A stretch of DNA of 64,000 bases from Verrucomicrobiaceae bacterium (GTDB lineage Bacteria; Verrucomicrobiota; Verrucomicrobiia; Verrucomicrobiales; Akkermansiaceae), in the NCBI GenBank assembly GCA_027484055.1, contig JAIXQH010000066.1:42941-106940 (forward strand), written 5' to 3'. The notes beneath the pieces are model-generated. The model was not told where the DNA came from and did not search any database. It saw only the letters and a program-made list of their open reading frames with translations. Positions within the stretch are counted from its first letter, which is position 1. The number at the start of each line of letters is the position of its first letter. The position numbers and the translations under genes are program-made. Below, one piece after another: positions 17,357-37,129 of this stretch.

Positions 17357-17815
17357 TTAATAAGCGACGCGGGTGCGACCACCGCTGGAGAGAATCCGCA
17401 CGCGGTCACCCACGTTGAACTGCTCGTTCTTGCTGACTTCTTGGACGATGGCGGTGGAGCCACCTTGGTCGAGGCGCACGGTAATTTCCACGCCATTCCG
17501 CGAGCCCACGCCTTGTTGGGCGTGGGAGCCGATCGCGCTGCCGAGCAGAGCGCCGCCGATAGCTCCGGCGGTGTTTGCCGTTCTGCCGCCGCCGAGCTGG
17601 CTGCCGAGGACGCCGCCGGCGAGACCACCAACGATGGTGCCTGCTTGGCTGCCGCCTTCGATTTTCACACCACGGAGCGCGGTGATGCGGCCGGTGGAGA
17701 CGCTCTGAGCTTGGCGGGCTTCGTTACGTGAGTAGGTATCTCCGCTCATGCTGTCTTGGGCGCATGAGGAAAAGAGGAGGGCGACAGGAAGGCACAGGAT
17801 GAGTTTGGAATTCAT
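17357..17815 (-). CDS. Glycine-zipper outer-membrane lipoprotein (SlyB/Pcp-like)
   Basis: 152 residues. The signal peptide ends in a lipobox (LLFSSC, Cys about 18), so it is lipidated and probably outer-membrane bound. Residues about 55-100 are a glycine zipper (AGTIVGGLAGGVLGSQLGGG, AGAIGGALLGSAIGS), the 2TM domain of the SlyB/Pcp family, which associates with membranes. The C-terminal 40 residues form a small beta domain (VEITVRLDQG, VGDRVRILSS). It follows the DEAD-box gene by 44 bases and may share its transcript. Confidence 0.8.
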   Translation of the reverse strand: MNSKLILCLPVALLFSSCAQDSMSGDTYSRNEARQAQSVSTGRITALRGVKIEGGSQAGTIVGGLAGGVLGSQLGGGRTANTAGAIGGALLGSAIGSHAQQGVGSRNGVEITVRLDQGGSTAIVQEVSKNEQFNVGDRVRILSSGGRTRVAY

Positions 17816-17859
17816 CTCGGAAAACTAAGAGGCGACTCTTCCAAGTCAAGTATGCGATT

Positions 17860-19051
<1,192 letters not shown>

Positions 19052-19053
<2 letters not shown>

Positions 19054-19294
19054 GAAAATTTCCGATTTCTCACAACCTAACGGACACCCGCCTGTGCAAA
19101 CCCAGCTCGCGCTGATGGCCAGTCAGCTGGTTCCAGGAATCCTACTCGCCGAAGAACCCGATGTGAGAATGGGGGCTGGCTTCGAGTCGAACTTCGACGG
19201 AGCCTTGAAAAACCAGAAGTGCGACCCTTCCTGCTGGAAGGTGGAAAATGGCACCCTCATCAGTGAGGCCATGCCGGATCAAGCTCGGAAGTGA
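19052..19294 (+). pseudogene. Short ORF resembling the start of a LamG/DUF1080-type secreted protein
   Basis: An 80-codon frame whose end reads FESNFDGALKNQ...CWKVENGTLI, like the first strands of a laminin-G/3-keto-disaccharide-hydrolase-like domain (F...FDG...W.VENG.L). It has no signal peptide, no downstream continuation, and its last codons lie in a hairpin. Either a decayed fragment or a chance frame. Confidence 0.25.
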
Positions 19295-19304
19295 GCTGAT
19301 CCGG
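19274..19304. terminator. Hairpin downstream of a small lipoprotein gene
   Basis: CCGGATCAAGCTC pairs with GAGCTGATCCGG (12 bp, one bulge), loop about six bases. It lies 13 bases beyond the stop of the minus-strand lipoprotein gene. No T-tract, so it may stabilise the 3' end rather than terminate by itself. Confidence 0.45.
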
Positions 19305-19316
19305 GGCCAACGGGGC

Positions 19317-19511
19317 TTATTGATTGAGGGCCTTGTCGATTTTTTCACCGGCTTTTTCCACCGGGCCTTTGGGATCGACGGCGTCTTTGACGTTTTCGAC
19401 GGCCTTGTCGAAGCTTTCACCGGCTTTTTCCGCAGGGCCTTTTTCCTTGCAAGAGACGAAGCCCGCAGCGAGAGGGAGCAATAAGGTGAACGCTAGATGG
19501 TTGATTTTCAT
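19317..19511 (-). CDS. Small lipoprotein
   Basis: 64 residues from ATG at 19511. The signal peptide ends in a lipobox (AAGFVSC, Cys about 21). The mature part is a repeated Lys/Glu/Ala-rich helix: EKAGESFDKAVENVKDAVDP then EKAGEKIDKAL, like small stress-related lipoproteins that form amphipathic coils. A longer frame upstream is not credible because it crosses the next gene's low-complexity region. Function unknown. Confidence 0.65.
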   Translation of the reverse strand: MKINHLAFTLLLPLAAGFVSCKEKGPAEKAGESFDKAVENVKDAVDPKGPVEKAGEKIDKALNQ

Positions 19512-19581
19512 ATATTTGTGCTTGGACTGAATGAGCCCGATGCAACTTGCCACTCTTTTGAGAGATAGCGAGCGGCGAGAT

Positions 19582-19845
19582 TCAGCGGTAGCGAGAACGC
19601 TGTCTCGAATAGCCACCGTAGTAATTATTGTGATAATGGTGATTATTCCTGCGGTGGTAGTGATCGTCGTCATCCCCCGCCGCGTAGCCGATCAGCCCTG
19701 CGGCGGCGATACCTGCGATGGCTAAGCCGGGATCGACCGACTGCACGGGGCGCCCGTAGGAATCATAAGTCGTCATGCAGCTCACACTGGAGAGAGCTGT
19801 GAGCGCAAGCGCTGAGGCGAGGAATAGAGAGGATAGCGTTTTCAC
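19582..19845 (-). CDS. Small His/Tyr-rich lipoprotein
   Basis: 87 residues from GTG at 19845, which puts VKTLSSLFLASALALTAL at the N-terminus as a signal peptide with lipobox LSSVSC; a longer reading would add an implausible Cys-rich leader. After a short linker there is a glycine/alanine membrane-like stretch (GLAIAGIAAAGLIGYAAG), then a DDDD run and a tail rich in His, Asn, Tyr and Arg. The tail could bind metal or be cell-wall facing. Function unknown. Confidence 0.55.
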   Translation of the reverse strand: MKTLSSLFLASALALTALSSVSCMTTYDSYGRPVQSVDPGLAIAGIAAAGLIGYAAGDDDDHYHRRNNHHYHNNYYGGYSRQRSRYR

Positions 19846-19990
19846 ACCCCAACAGACGTGGCATTCGGAACGATATTCATCCAAAATTTTCAGATCCGGG
19901 AAAAAAGTTCTCAGCCGCTTCAGCCATCATAAATAGTTGAAATAAATGTCAGCCGTGCAGTTCATATACACGTAACGTAATTTTACCGCC

Positions 19991-20511
<521 letters not shown>

Positions 20512-20515
<4 letters not shown>

Positions 20516-21084
20516 AACTCCGCCGCCTATTTCTCACCCTAAGTCTCTGCGCGCCTAGCCTACTTTCTGCCGCAGAAATGAAGCAGGCCACCTTCGCAGC
20601 GGGTTGCTTCTGGTGCATGGAAGCCATCTTTGACCGGGTGCCCGGCGTGACAAATGTCGTCTCTGGCTACACCGGCGGCCCAGAAAAGAATCCAACCTAC
20701 GAGCAAGTCGGAAGCGGCTCCACCGGCCACTGCGAAGCGGTGGAAATCACCTACGACCCAGAGAAAACCAGCTACGCCAAGCTGCTCGATGTCTTCTGGC
20801 GCAGCCACGACCCCACGAATGGGCGGGGTGTCGCACCCGATTTCGGCAAACAATACCGCTCCGCATTGTTCTATCGCACGCCGGAAGAGAAGCAGGAGAT
20901 TGAGACTTCAGCGGCGGCCTTAGCCAAGAAGCTGGGGAAAAAAGTGGCCACGCAGATCGTTGCTTTTGAGAAATTTTACCCAGCCGAGGACTATCACCAA
21001 GACTACGTCAAACATCACCCAGACGTGCCTTACGTGCGGAACGTTTCCATCCCACGGCTCATCGAAGCAGGCTTCAAGGAGTGA
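20512..21084 (+). CDS. msrA: Exported peptide-methionine (S)-S-oxide reductase
   Basis: 190 residues with a signal peptide (about 1-20, LLSAAEM). It reduces the S-epimer of methionine sulfoxide. The catalytic motif is [12 protein letters not shown] (about 27-38); also [45 protein letters not shown] and EDYHQDY. Translationally coupled to msrB (4-base overlap), giving an exported pair that repairs both epimers, comparable in role to two-domain PilB or the MsrPQ system but unrelated to MsrPQ. Confidence 0.95.
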
Positions 21085-21263
21085 TCCAGCCCGTGCGTTT
21101 TTTACGCCATCCACATCTCAGAACGCGCGTCATTTTATTAGATTGCAAATGACGGGCTGGCGCTCAGCTTCGTATCCCCGAAACGGTTGTATGTTTCTCG
21201 GACATACTTACGTAGCGCACCCACTTGCGGTAACGGCTTCGGCTAAACCTCAAAAAAACCCAC

Positions 21264-24200
21264 ATGCGACGTTTCTCATTCCGACTGGTTGTGATTCTTG
21301 GATTCCTCTTCTGCCGGGTGCAGGGGCAGGTGATTCTTTATCAAAATTCCGCCTTCACTGGCTGGTCCGCTTCTTTTTCCACGGGGAATTTTCCGCTGAG
21401 TGCCCTGACGGCAGCAGGCGGGGTGAACAATGCCGCCACCTCCGTGATGGTGCCTGCGGGCTGGAGCGTGACCTTGTATGATTCGGATTCGCAAACCGGA
21501 GCGAGTGTGACTCTCACCGGCGACACTACGGACCTGACGAGCCTCTCTTTTAACGACAAAACCACCTCGCTGCGAGTGACAGCCCCCTCAGATGGCACTG
21601 CGGTCATTTCTGGAAATTGGTCATCTCCTGCGACTTGGGGTGGCACGCTTCCCGGGCCGGAGCAGGATGTGATCATCCCCGGCGGAATCACGGTGAATCT
21701 GGATACATCGACGGAAGTCGGCTCGATTCTGGTAATGGGCGTGCTCCGCGCCGCGCCGGTGGACATGGCGCTGACCTGTGACTCGCTGGTGGTCACCGGA
21801 CCGATGGCACTTTTCGAAGTGGGCACGGAGACGGCGCGTTTTCAAAATGCATTCACCATCACCCTCAAGGGCTTGCTGGAGGAAGGCGACACGATGATGG
21901 GCGCGAAAGTCGTCGGCTCGATGAACGGCGGCACGCTCAATCTCCATGGCCCGGACCGCGTGGACTGGACTCAGCTCAATGCCACCGCCACAAAAAATGC
22001 CAAATCCATCAAGTTGAAAGAGCCAGTCGATTGGCTGGTGGGCGAGGAAATCGTCATCGCCTCCACGGATTTCGACGCCCACCAAGCGGAAACCCGCGTA
22101 ATCACCGCCGTCTCGGCAGACCGTTTGACCGTTTCATTCACCCAAGGACTTCAGTGGATGCACTACGGCCAGTTGCAAAATTACAGCAATGCCACCCGCA
22201 GTTTCTCACTCGACGAACGCGCAGAAGTCGGGCTGCTATCCCGCCGGATCAAGATCCAAGGCGATGCCGTCTCGGAGAACGCAGGCTTCGGCGGTCACAT
22301 GATGGCCATGAAATGCGATTGTGGCCCGACGCCGGGCAAGGGGTGGATTCAGGGCGTGGAACTCTATCGGATGGGACAGAAATCCGCGCTCGGGCGCTAT
22401 CCGTGGCATTGGCACAACGCCGGTGACGTGTCCGGCCAATACATCAAAGGCTGCTCCATTCATCATTCCTTCAACCGCGTCATCACGGTGCATAACAGCA
22501 ACAACGCCGTGGTGCAGGATAACGTCGGCTACGACCATATCGGCCACGGCTATTTCCTCGAAGACGGCAGTGAAACGGGAAATACGTTCCGTCACAATCT
22601 CGGGGTTCTCACCAAGCTCCCAGCGTATGGCGAGGAAGTCCGCCCGCACGACCGAGTCTTCGATGGCACAGACCCTGGCGATCTGGCGGGCGGCTCCACG
22701 GCTGGGTTCCAGTTGGTGAAACTCCCCGCCACCTTTTGGATCACCAATCCTGCGAATAACTTCATCGACAACGCAGCCGCCGGCTCGGATGGCGCGGGAT
22801 TCTGGACGCTGGCCATGGCCGCGCCAGTCGGTTCCTACAGCGGACCCGCCATGAAGCCAGGGCGCACGGCCATGGGGATTTTCTCGGGAAATCGCAGTCA
22901 TTCCAACAGCTTCAGCAACTTCGGCATCGACGGTGGCATCGATCCTGTCACCCACGAATTGAATAACGGACACTACAGCCCGAAAACTAATCCACTCAAT
23001 ACCAGCAACAGCTCCAGCAATCCGATCGTCGTCCCGGAAATCGTCAATTTCACCAGTTTCAAGTGCCGTGATCGCTCGCTCTGGTTCCGCGCCGATACGA
23101 TTCGGCTGCGCGAATGCCAGCTAGCAGACAACAACCGGGCGACTTTTTTCGCCTACAACCAGATCCTCTATGATTCCTTAATCGTCGGAAAAAGTGCGAA
23201 CGTGGGAAACCCGGTGACCGCCACAGAAATCGCCCAAGGCTGCAGTATGCCGGATCCCAACAAAGTCGCCCAGTTCCGCGGACACAGCGTTTATGACGGC
23301 TCGTGCGGCATTGTGCGGGTCCACTTCGCGGGATTCGGCGGAAATGACAAAGCCATCCAAACAAACGGTGCCGCCCAAAAAAGCACCGTCCACTTCGCGG
23401 AGGCCATCACCTTTGACCCGGCGATCCCTCAAGCGAACAAGGTCGATTTCTCGCCCGGTAGCTATGTCGGCTACATGTGGAGTTCCGGGCTGATCGACAA
23501 GGATGGCAGCCTCACGGGCGTGGCTGGCTCGCGAATCACGCCAGACATCACGAACTCTAGCACCACGAGGATTTACGAAGATTTCAACGTGGAACCCGGC
23601 TCCACCTTGATCCCAGAATGGGGCGCATGGCGGGGACCGAGCGATCACCTCGGGCTGTTTCGGCTCGATAATAAATGGGCGCAGTACAGCTCCACCCCCA
23701 TCTATGCGATCCGCTCAGATGGCCCCGGCGCCTATGACGTCCAGACCTACAGTTGGTATAGCCAAAACCCGGTGGTTCTGAACTCTACCATCGACTACGC
23801 ATTTCAATACCACCAAATCGCCAATACCATCGATGCGAGTCTCCGCTTCGTGAACAATAACGATTTCGCAGTTGCCGTTTTCCCGAACATGCCGGCGAAG
23901 ACCTACGTTTACTCCGGCTCTAGTACCACCGCCTTTGCCCGTGCGACGAGCTTGGCCGCTCTCCGCAGTTCGGCGAACGATTCCTGCTTCATGAAGGACA
24001 ACACGCTTTACGTGAAACTCATCGGTAAAAATGGCGGTTACTCACCTCAGTTTGGCAACGAGTTCAGCGCCATGAGTTCCACCGCCCGCATCAGCCAGAA
24101 CGTGAATTCTGCCAATTCCACCGGTCGCACCGATCGGGTGACCTTCGCGGATTTCGAAGCAGGACTCGACAGCCGCGCATCCCTGACGGCCGCGCCGGGC

Positions 24201-27200
24201 CTTACACTTTCCACCATGACGGCGACCAGCAACGGCCCTTCGACTGGACCTTTCGACGCCACCGATGACAGCATGAACTGGACGGTGACCAGCGACGGTG
24301 ACGGCGTGAATGAGCAGGCCGAGATCCGCTTCACGTTTCCCCGACAAATCTGGCGGGAGTTCGACGCGCTCGCCCTCGGCTTCAGCGGGGTGAAAATGCA
24401 GGTCTTCGTCATCGACGCGGACCAAGGTGCCTATTCTCTCGGTATCTACGATCCATCTGATAGTGCAAAAATCCGGCTCAATGGCACCGTCCCCGCGAAC
24501 TACTTGGACAACGTGGTGGGGCTCACCCTGCGAGCTGCCGAAGGTGACTGGGGAGGCTTGACCACCGCCAAGTCCCAGACCTTTTCACTGCGTCAGATCG
24601 AACTCATTGATACCGCATCCGCCCCATTCAGCGGCTCGCTTTCTTCGGACATCGACGGGGATGGCGTCGCCAACGCAGACGAGCCGGTCGGCGACGTGGA
24701 TGGAGACGGTCTCCTCAACATCGAGGACAGCGACTCGGATGGTGATCTCATGAAAGACGGCGACGAACAGACGGCTGGACGAAATGCTTACGACGCCTCG
24801 GATTTCGCCTTTGACTTCAACACCCCCGGCGACTCCGAAGGCTGGTCCGTCGGAGTCGGCATCACCGGCTTCGTAGTCGCCACCGGAATCCTAAGCGGCA
24901 CGGCGACCACCGGCGATCCCCAGCTCAACAACACCCTGCCGCATTTTAGAACCAGCCAAGTGCAGAAAATTGCGCTGAAGGCCCGCTCGTCACTGGCCAG
25001 CACCGGCGCGGAACTTTTCTTCGGCACCTTGGCCGAACCCGGAGCCAGCGGCACTCGCCGTGTCGCTAACAGCTACAGCCCAGCGGACACCTGGAAACTC
25101 GTCGTGCTCGACTTAGCAGCCCACGCCAAGTGGCCCAACCAGATCGTGGAAAATCTCCGAATCGATCCGACGACTGGCCCCGGCTCTTTCGACATCGACT
25201 GGATTCGCGCCACCGATGGGGACATGGATCACGACGGCCTTTCCGACGATGCAGAAGGCCTAGCAGACATCGACAACGACGGACTGGAAAACATGCGGGA
25301 TCTTGATTCCGACGGTGACGGCGTCTCAGATGCCATTGAGACCGCGCTCGGACGCGATCCTTACTCCGGCAGCCAAGGCGGCGTGCAGCTCGCATGGGAT
25401 ATGGATTCGACCACCACCGGCGCTCAGGGCGGCAGCGGTATTTGGGAAAAATCGGTCGCCCGCTGGTGGAATAGCCCGGCAAACGCGAATTCCGTCTGGC
25501 CATCCGTGAGCAATCTCACCGACGAGGCCATCCTAAGCGGCAGCCCCGGAACCATCACCCTCAGCACCGATGGCTTAAAAACCAACAAACTCAGTGCCAC
25601 GGTCAGCGGCTACACCCTCACCGGCGGGGCCATCACCCTCGACGGGGCTGATCCAACCGTCACCGTCCCAGGCGCACTCGGCTCACTTCCCGGCACCACC
25701 TTCGACCTGCCGTTCCATTTCTCTGGGACCGGGAAAATCACCTTCAGCGGAGGAAATAACACCAACGCCACCTTCAGCAAGGCCAGCACGCATACCAGCG
25801 ATGTCTCCCTCAATATCAACAACATCAACCTCAAGACAGACGATGCCTTCGGTCGCGGCGGCACCCTCACCACCGCCGCAGGAAACATCTGGCTGGCCAT
25901 GGTGGACAGCACCCGCACGCTGACGAACAACGTGGTTTGGAAAGGCAATCGTCTCATTGTCAACAGCTCGACCTTCGGCGGACTTGCTGGAACCACTAAT
26001 GAGCTCATCGTCAACGGAAACTGGAATTTCGCCGGAGCAGGCCCCTCCGATCTCTATCTCCGGCGGAATTTAACCATCAACGGCGTGGTCAGTGGAAATG
26101 CCAACCAGTCGAACTACGCGCTCAACCTCGACGGCGATTCAGGCGTGCTGACCCTCAACAACGCCGCCAACACCTTCGGCGCTGGCACTAGGAATGCCGT
26201 CCGCATCAATAACAACACCTTCATCTCCCTCGCGGCGAACGGCAGTCTCGGTGATGCCTCGAACTTCCTACTCCACACCGGCGGCTCCGGCGGCATCCGT
26301 CTTCGGGGCGCCTTCGACGTGGCTCGCAGCATTCAAATCACCGGAAATGCCGTGTCCGTGTTCGATACCAATGGCTTCGACTCCACGCTCACCGGCTCCA
26401 TCATCGGCAGCGCCACGCTGAACTCCCGCTTCTACAAACGCGGCAGCGGCCGCCTGACCTACTCGGGCACGGGGGATCTCTTGTTCGGTGGCATCCGCGT
26501 GGAAGCTGGCACCCTTGCGCTTACGGCTGGCAGCTCACTGGCCCAGAACGGCACCGACACCAGCCTCGGCATCTATGGCGGCGCGGCGCTTGAGCTGAAT
26601 GGTGGGAATCTAAGCGTCGGCAGCTTTACCATCGGAAATTCCGTAGGCAGCGCCGCCCTCACGCTCAACTCCGGCACCCTCACCAGCACCGGTGACATCG
26701 TCTGCGCTTCCGCCACGGGCGACGCGGTCATCACCCTCAACGGTGGCCTTGCCAACCTCAACCTGCTCTCCATGGCAGACACCGTTTCCCGTAGCTCCAC
26801 CTTCAATCTCAACGGCGGTGAACTCCGCCTGAACTACTTCAACGATCGCACCGCGGGTAGCACGACCCTCAATCTCAACGGCACGAAAATCGTCGCCAAG
26901 GCCCCTAAGACCGATGCCAAGGGCTTTATCGAAAATGGAGCCGTCATCGCCGTCCGCGTCCAGAGCGGCGGCGCGATTTTCGACAGCGCCAGCCACGCCA
27001 TCGACATCAACACCCCCCTCCTCCACGACACAGCCCTACCGACACCCGACGGCGGACTGATCAAACAAGGCTCCGGCACCCTCACTCTCAAGGCGGCTAA
27101 CACCTACGACGGCCCTACTGTGGTGACGAGTGGCACGCTACTCGTCACCGGCTCCACTGGCACGGGGACCACCCGCGTCCAGACCGGCGCGACCCTCGGC

Positions 27201-28079
27201 GGCACCGGCGTGCTGGGGGGAGCTTTGAATGTTTTGGGCACGCTTTCGCCGGGTTCCGCTTTAGGAAATTTGACGGCGCAGGCGACGACCCTCCAAGCCG
27301 GCTCGCGCCTCAGCATCGAGATCGGCGGCGACTGGGCCACCGCCCCGCTTGCGGACAAGCTCATCGCAGACAGCCTCACCCTCCTCGCCAGGTCGGCAGC
27401 ACCCGTCGTCATCACTCTCACGCCCGTCGCCCTCTCGAATCTCACCCCCAACACCCGCGTTTTCCCGATCATCCAGACCAGCGGCGGAATCAGCGGATTC
27501 ACCGCCGACCAGTTCACCGTGGATGCCAGCGCCATCACCGGGCTGCCCGGCCTGTGGTCTGTGCGCCAGTCGGGAAAAAACCTAGAACTCGTCTTTAGCC
27601 CACCGAGCATGGCGACCTTCATAGATGGCTTTTTCCCCGGTGTCACCGATCCACAAATCATCGGCCCAGCCGCTGACCCGGATGGCGATGGCGTGAGTAA
27701 TCTCGTCGAATACGCGCTTAAAGGAGACCCCAATGACTCCTCCAGCCCCGGGCTACAGGCCACCCTCATGGGTGACTCCTCAGCACCGGCAGGAAAAGAT
27801 CTCTGTCTCATGGTCGCCGTCCTCCGTGGTGCCGTCTTCACCAGCGGGCCTGCGGGCTCCCAGACGGCAACGCTGAATAACATCACCTACAGCATCCAAG
27901 GCTCGGAGAATTTCCCGCAATTCAACAGTCCTGTCAGCCAAGTAGGAACCGCAACGGACACCGCGCCCGGCCTGCCCTCTCTCGCCGGCACGGACTGGGA
28001 GTATCGCGCCTTTAAACTGAACGCCTCAGAAGGTATGACCGGAAATGGATTTATCCGCGTCCAAGTGACCGCGCCCTAA
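21264..28079 (+). CDS. Giant secreted G8/beta-helix protein (CEMIP/TMEM2-like) with PATR repeats
   Basis: 2271 residues; signal peptide 1-22. Residues about 23-105 resemble a beta/gamma-crystallin unit (VILYQNSAFTGWSASF, GWSVTLYDS). About 115-205 is a G8 domain (WSSPATWGGTLPGPEQDVII). About 240-700 is a right-handed beta-helix resembling animal hyaluronan-degrading CEMIP and TMEM2: DWLVGEEIVIASTDFD, RAEVGLLSRRIKIQGD, LGRYPWHWHNAGDVSG, IHHSFNRVITVHNSNN, HGYFLEDGSETGNTF. Calcium-type DxDGDG runs lie near 1130-1170 and 1318-1365. About 1375-2010 carries autotransporter-associated beta strands (LIKQGSGTLTLKAANTYDG). A last DPDGDGVSNLVEYALKGDP (about 2140) leads to a tail ending GFIRVQVTAP. No autotransporter barrel is seen. 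Likely a surface glycan-binding or -cleaving protein; its substrate is inference. Confidence 0.85.
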   Translation: MRRFSFRLVVILGFLFCRVQGQVILYQNSAFTGWSASFSTGNFPLSALTAAGGVNNAATSVMVPAGWSVTLYDSDSQTGASVTLTGDTTDLTSLSFNDKTTSLRVTAPSDGTAVISGNWSSPATWGGTLPGPEQDVIIPGGITVNLDTSTEVGSILVMGVLRAAPVDMALTCDSLVVTGPMALFEVGTETARFQNAFTITLKGLLEEGDTMMGAKVVGSMNGGTLNLHGPDRVDWTQLNATATKNAKSIKLKEPVDWLVGEEIVIASTDFDAHQAETRVITAVSADRLTVSFTQGLQWMHYGQLQNYSNATRSFSLDERAEVGLLSRRIKIQGDAVSENAGFGGHMMAMKCDCGPTPGKGWIQGVELYRMGQKSALGRYPWHWHNAGDVSGQYIKGCSIHHSFNRVITVHNSNNAVVQDNVGYDHIGHGYFLEDGSETGNTFRHNLGVLTKLPAYGEEVRPHDRVFDGTDPGDLAGGSTAGFQLVKLPATFWITNPANNFIDNAAAGSDGAGFWTLAMAAPVGSYSGPAMKPGRTAMGIFSGNRSHSNSFSNFGIDGGIDPVTHELNNGHYSPKTNPLNTSNSSSNPIVVPEIVNFTSFKCRDRSLWFRADTIRLRECQLADNNRATFFAYNQILYDSLIVGKSANVGNPVTATEIAQGCSMPDPNKVAQFRGHSVYDGSCGIVRVHFAGFGGNDKAIQTNGAAQKSTVHFAEAITFDPAIPQANKVDFSPGSYVGYMWSSGLIDKDGSLTGVAGSRITPDITNSSTTRIYEDFNVEPGSTLIPEWGAWRGPSDHLGLFRLDNKWAQYSSTPIYAIRSDGPGAYDVQTYSWYSQNPVVLNSTIDYAFQYHQIANTIDASLRFVNNNDFAVAVFPNMPAKTYVYSGSSTTAFARATSLAALRSSANDSCFMKDNTLYVKLIGKNGGYSPQFGNEFSAMSSTARISQNVNSANSTGRTDRVTFADFEAGLDSRASLTAAPGLTLSTMTATSNGPSTGPFDATDDSMNWTVTSDGDGVNEQAEIRFTFPRQIWREFDALALGFSGVKMQVFVIDADQGAYSLGIYDPSDSAKIRLNGTVPANYLDNVVGLTLRAAEGDWGGLTTAKSQTFSLRQIELIDTASAPFSGSLSSDIDGDGVANADEPVGDVDGDGLLNIEDSDSDGDLMKDGDEQTAGRNAYDASDFAFDFNTPGDSEGWSVGVGITGFVVATGILSGTATTGDPQLNNTLPHFRTSQVQKIALKARSSLASTGAELFFGTLAEPGASGTRRVANSYSPADTWKLVVLDLAAHAKWPNQIVENLRIDPTTGPGSFDIDWIRATDGDMDHDGLSDDAEGLADIDNDGLENMRDLDSDGDGVSDAIETALGRDPYSGSQGGVQLAWDMDSTTTGAQGGSGIWEKSVARWWNSPANANSVWPSVSNLTDEAILSGSPGTITLSTDGLKTNKLSATVSGYTLTGGAITLDGADPTVTVPGALGSLPGTTFDLPFHFSGTGKITFSGGNNTNATFSKASTHTSDVSLNINNINLKTDDAFGRGGTLTTAAGNIWLAMVDSTRTLTNNVVWKGNRLIVNSSTFGGLAGTTNELIVNGNWNFAGAGPSDLYLRRNLTINGVVSGNANQSNYALNLDGDSGVLTLNNAANTFGAGTRNAVRINNNTFISLAANGSLGDASNFLLHTGGSGGIRLRGAFDVARSIQITGNAVSVFDTNGFDSTLTGSIIGSATLNSRFYKRGSGRLTYSGTGDLLFGGIRVEAGTLALTAGSSLAQNGTDTSLGIYGGAALELNGGNLSVGSFTIGNSVGSAALTLNSGTLTSTGDIVCASATGDAVITLNGGLANLNLLSMADTVSRSSTFNLNGGELRLNYFNDRTAGSTTLNLNGTKIVAKAPKTDAKGFIENGAVIAVRVQSGGAIFDSASHAIDINTPLLHDTALPTPDGGLIKQGSGTLTLKAANTYDGPTVVTSGTLLVTGSTGTGTTRVQTGATLGGTGVLGGALNVLGTLSPGSALGNLTAQATTLQAGSRLSIEIGGDWATAPLADKLIADSLTLLARSAAPVVITLTPVALSNLTPNTRVFPIIQTSGGISGFTADQFTVDASAITGLPGLWSVRQSGKNLELVFSPPSMATFIDGFFPGVTDPQIIGPAADPDGDGVSNLVEYALKGDPNDSSSPGLQATLMGDSSAPAGKDLCLMVAVLRGAVFTSGPAGSQTATLNNITYSIQGSENFPQFNSPVSQVGTATDTAPGLPSLAGTDWEYRAFKLNASEGMTGNGFIRVQVTAP

Positions 28080-28164
28080 GCGAGCGAGGGACGGAATCGT
28101 GGCGGCGGATTTCATCCGCCAAACCAAAATCCACCAAAGATATCACGCAGCAATCCCGGGCACG

Positions 28165-28202
28165 AAAAAGCCCCGACTCGCGTTGGCGGGCCGGGGCTTT
28201 TT
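28165..28202. terminator. Bidirectional intrinsic terminator for rpoC and the giant secreted gene
   Basis: AAAAAGCCCCG (28165-28175) pairs perfectly with CGGGGCTTTTT (28192-28202); 16-base loop. A/T runs on both sides make it work in both directions between the convergent genes. Confidence 0.9.
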
Positions 28203-28219
28203 GATTGTTAACTATTGAA

Positions 28220-32431
<4,212 letters not shown>

Positions 32432-32476
32432 GTTGTTAGTAACGGTTTAGGTGTAGGTTAGGGGTTCGCGTTTCGA

Positions 32477-36424
<3,948 letters not shown>

Positions 36425-36569
36425 GGCGTTTAGTGGTATTCTTCTTACAAATTGAGCCCGAGCCGCAGGGCGACTCAGGCAAGGTGGATCAAGCGTTGGA
36501 AAGTGGTGTCGGAATCGGCGGGAAAATCTGGTTGATGATAATTAGAGTCTCCCGTCGGTTTCGACAGAA

Positions 36570-36601
36570 ATTCCCGGAGCAGTTTAATCTGCCCCGGGAA
36601 T
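36570..36601 (-). promoter_or_regulatory. rplL-rpoB intergenic hairpin (attenuator or processing site)
   Basis: ATTCCCGGAGCAG pairs with CTGCCCCGGGAAT with one mismatch and a six-base loop. On the minus (transcribed) strand it is followed only by TTTCTG, too weak for full termination. Its place matches the rplL-rpoB attenuator and RNase III site of E. coli, though the sequence need not be homologous. Confidence 0.6.
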
Positions 36602-36616
36602 CGTCTGAAAGGTATA

Positions 36617-36991
36617 TTACTTGAGTTCGATTTTGGCACCAGCCTCTTCGAGCTTTTTCTTTGCAGTCTCGGCAGCGTCTTTGGCGACACCTTCGAGGAT
36701 TTTTGCGGGTGCGCTCTCGACGAGCTTCTTCGCGTCTGCAAGGCCAAGGCCGGGAGCGACTTCGCGGACTGCCTTGATGACGGCAATCTTGTTGGCGCCG
36801 CAATCCGTGAGGACGACGTCGAATTCAGTCTTCTCTTCGACAGCTTCGGCAGGTCCGGCAGCAGGTCCGGCAACGCCGACGGGTGCAGCGGCGGAAACGC
36901 CCCAGTGTTCTTCAAGTTGTTTAACGAGTGCGACAGCTTCCAAAACGGTGAGCTTGCCGAGTTCTTCTACGAGTGTGTCAATATTAGCCAT
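36617..36991 (-). CDS. rplL: 50S ribosomal protein L7/L12
   Basis: 124 residues. The stalk protein that recruits translation factors. N-terminal dimerisation domain (about 1-32), Ala/Pro/Gly hinge (about 33-50) and C-terminal domain with [20 protein letters not shown] and [15 protein letters not shown]. An AAGGAG site sits ten bases before the ATG. It follows rplJ after 138 bases. Confidence 0.97.
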   Translation of the reverse strand: MANIDTLVEELGKLTVLEAVALVKQLEEHWGVSAAAPVGVAGPAAGPAEAVEEKTEFDVVLTDCGANKIAVIKAVREVAPGLGLADAKKLVESAPAKILEGVAKDAAETAKKKLEEAGAKIELK

Positions 36992-37129
36992 TTTTTTATT
37001 CTCCTTGTTCGGTATCGTCGCCTCCAGAGCCTCTGGAGATTTCAGAGCAACAGCCGTTGCGCCGACGAGGAACCATTATGGGTTCAGGTGGAAACGGGAG
37101 CCGCTGCCACCATCACATCAAATTGTTTG

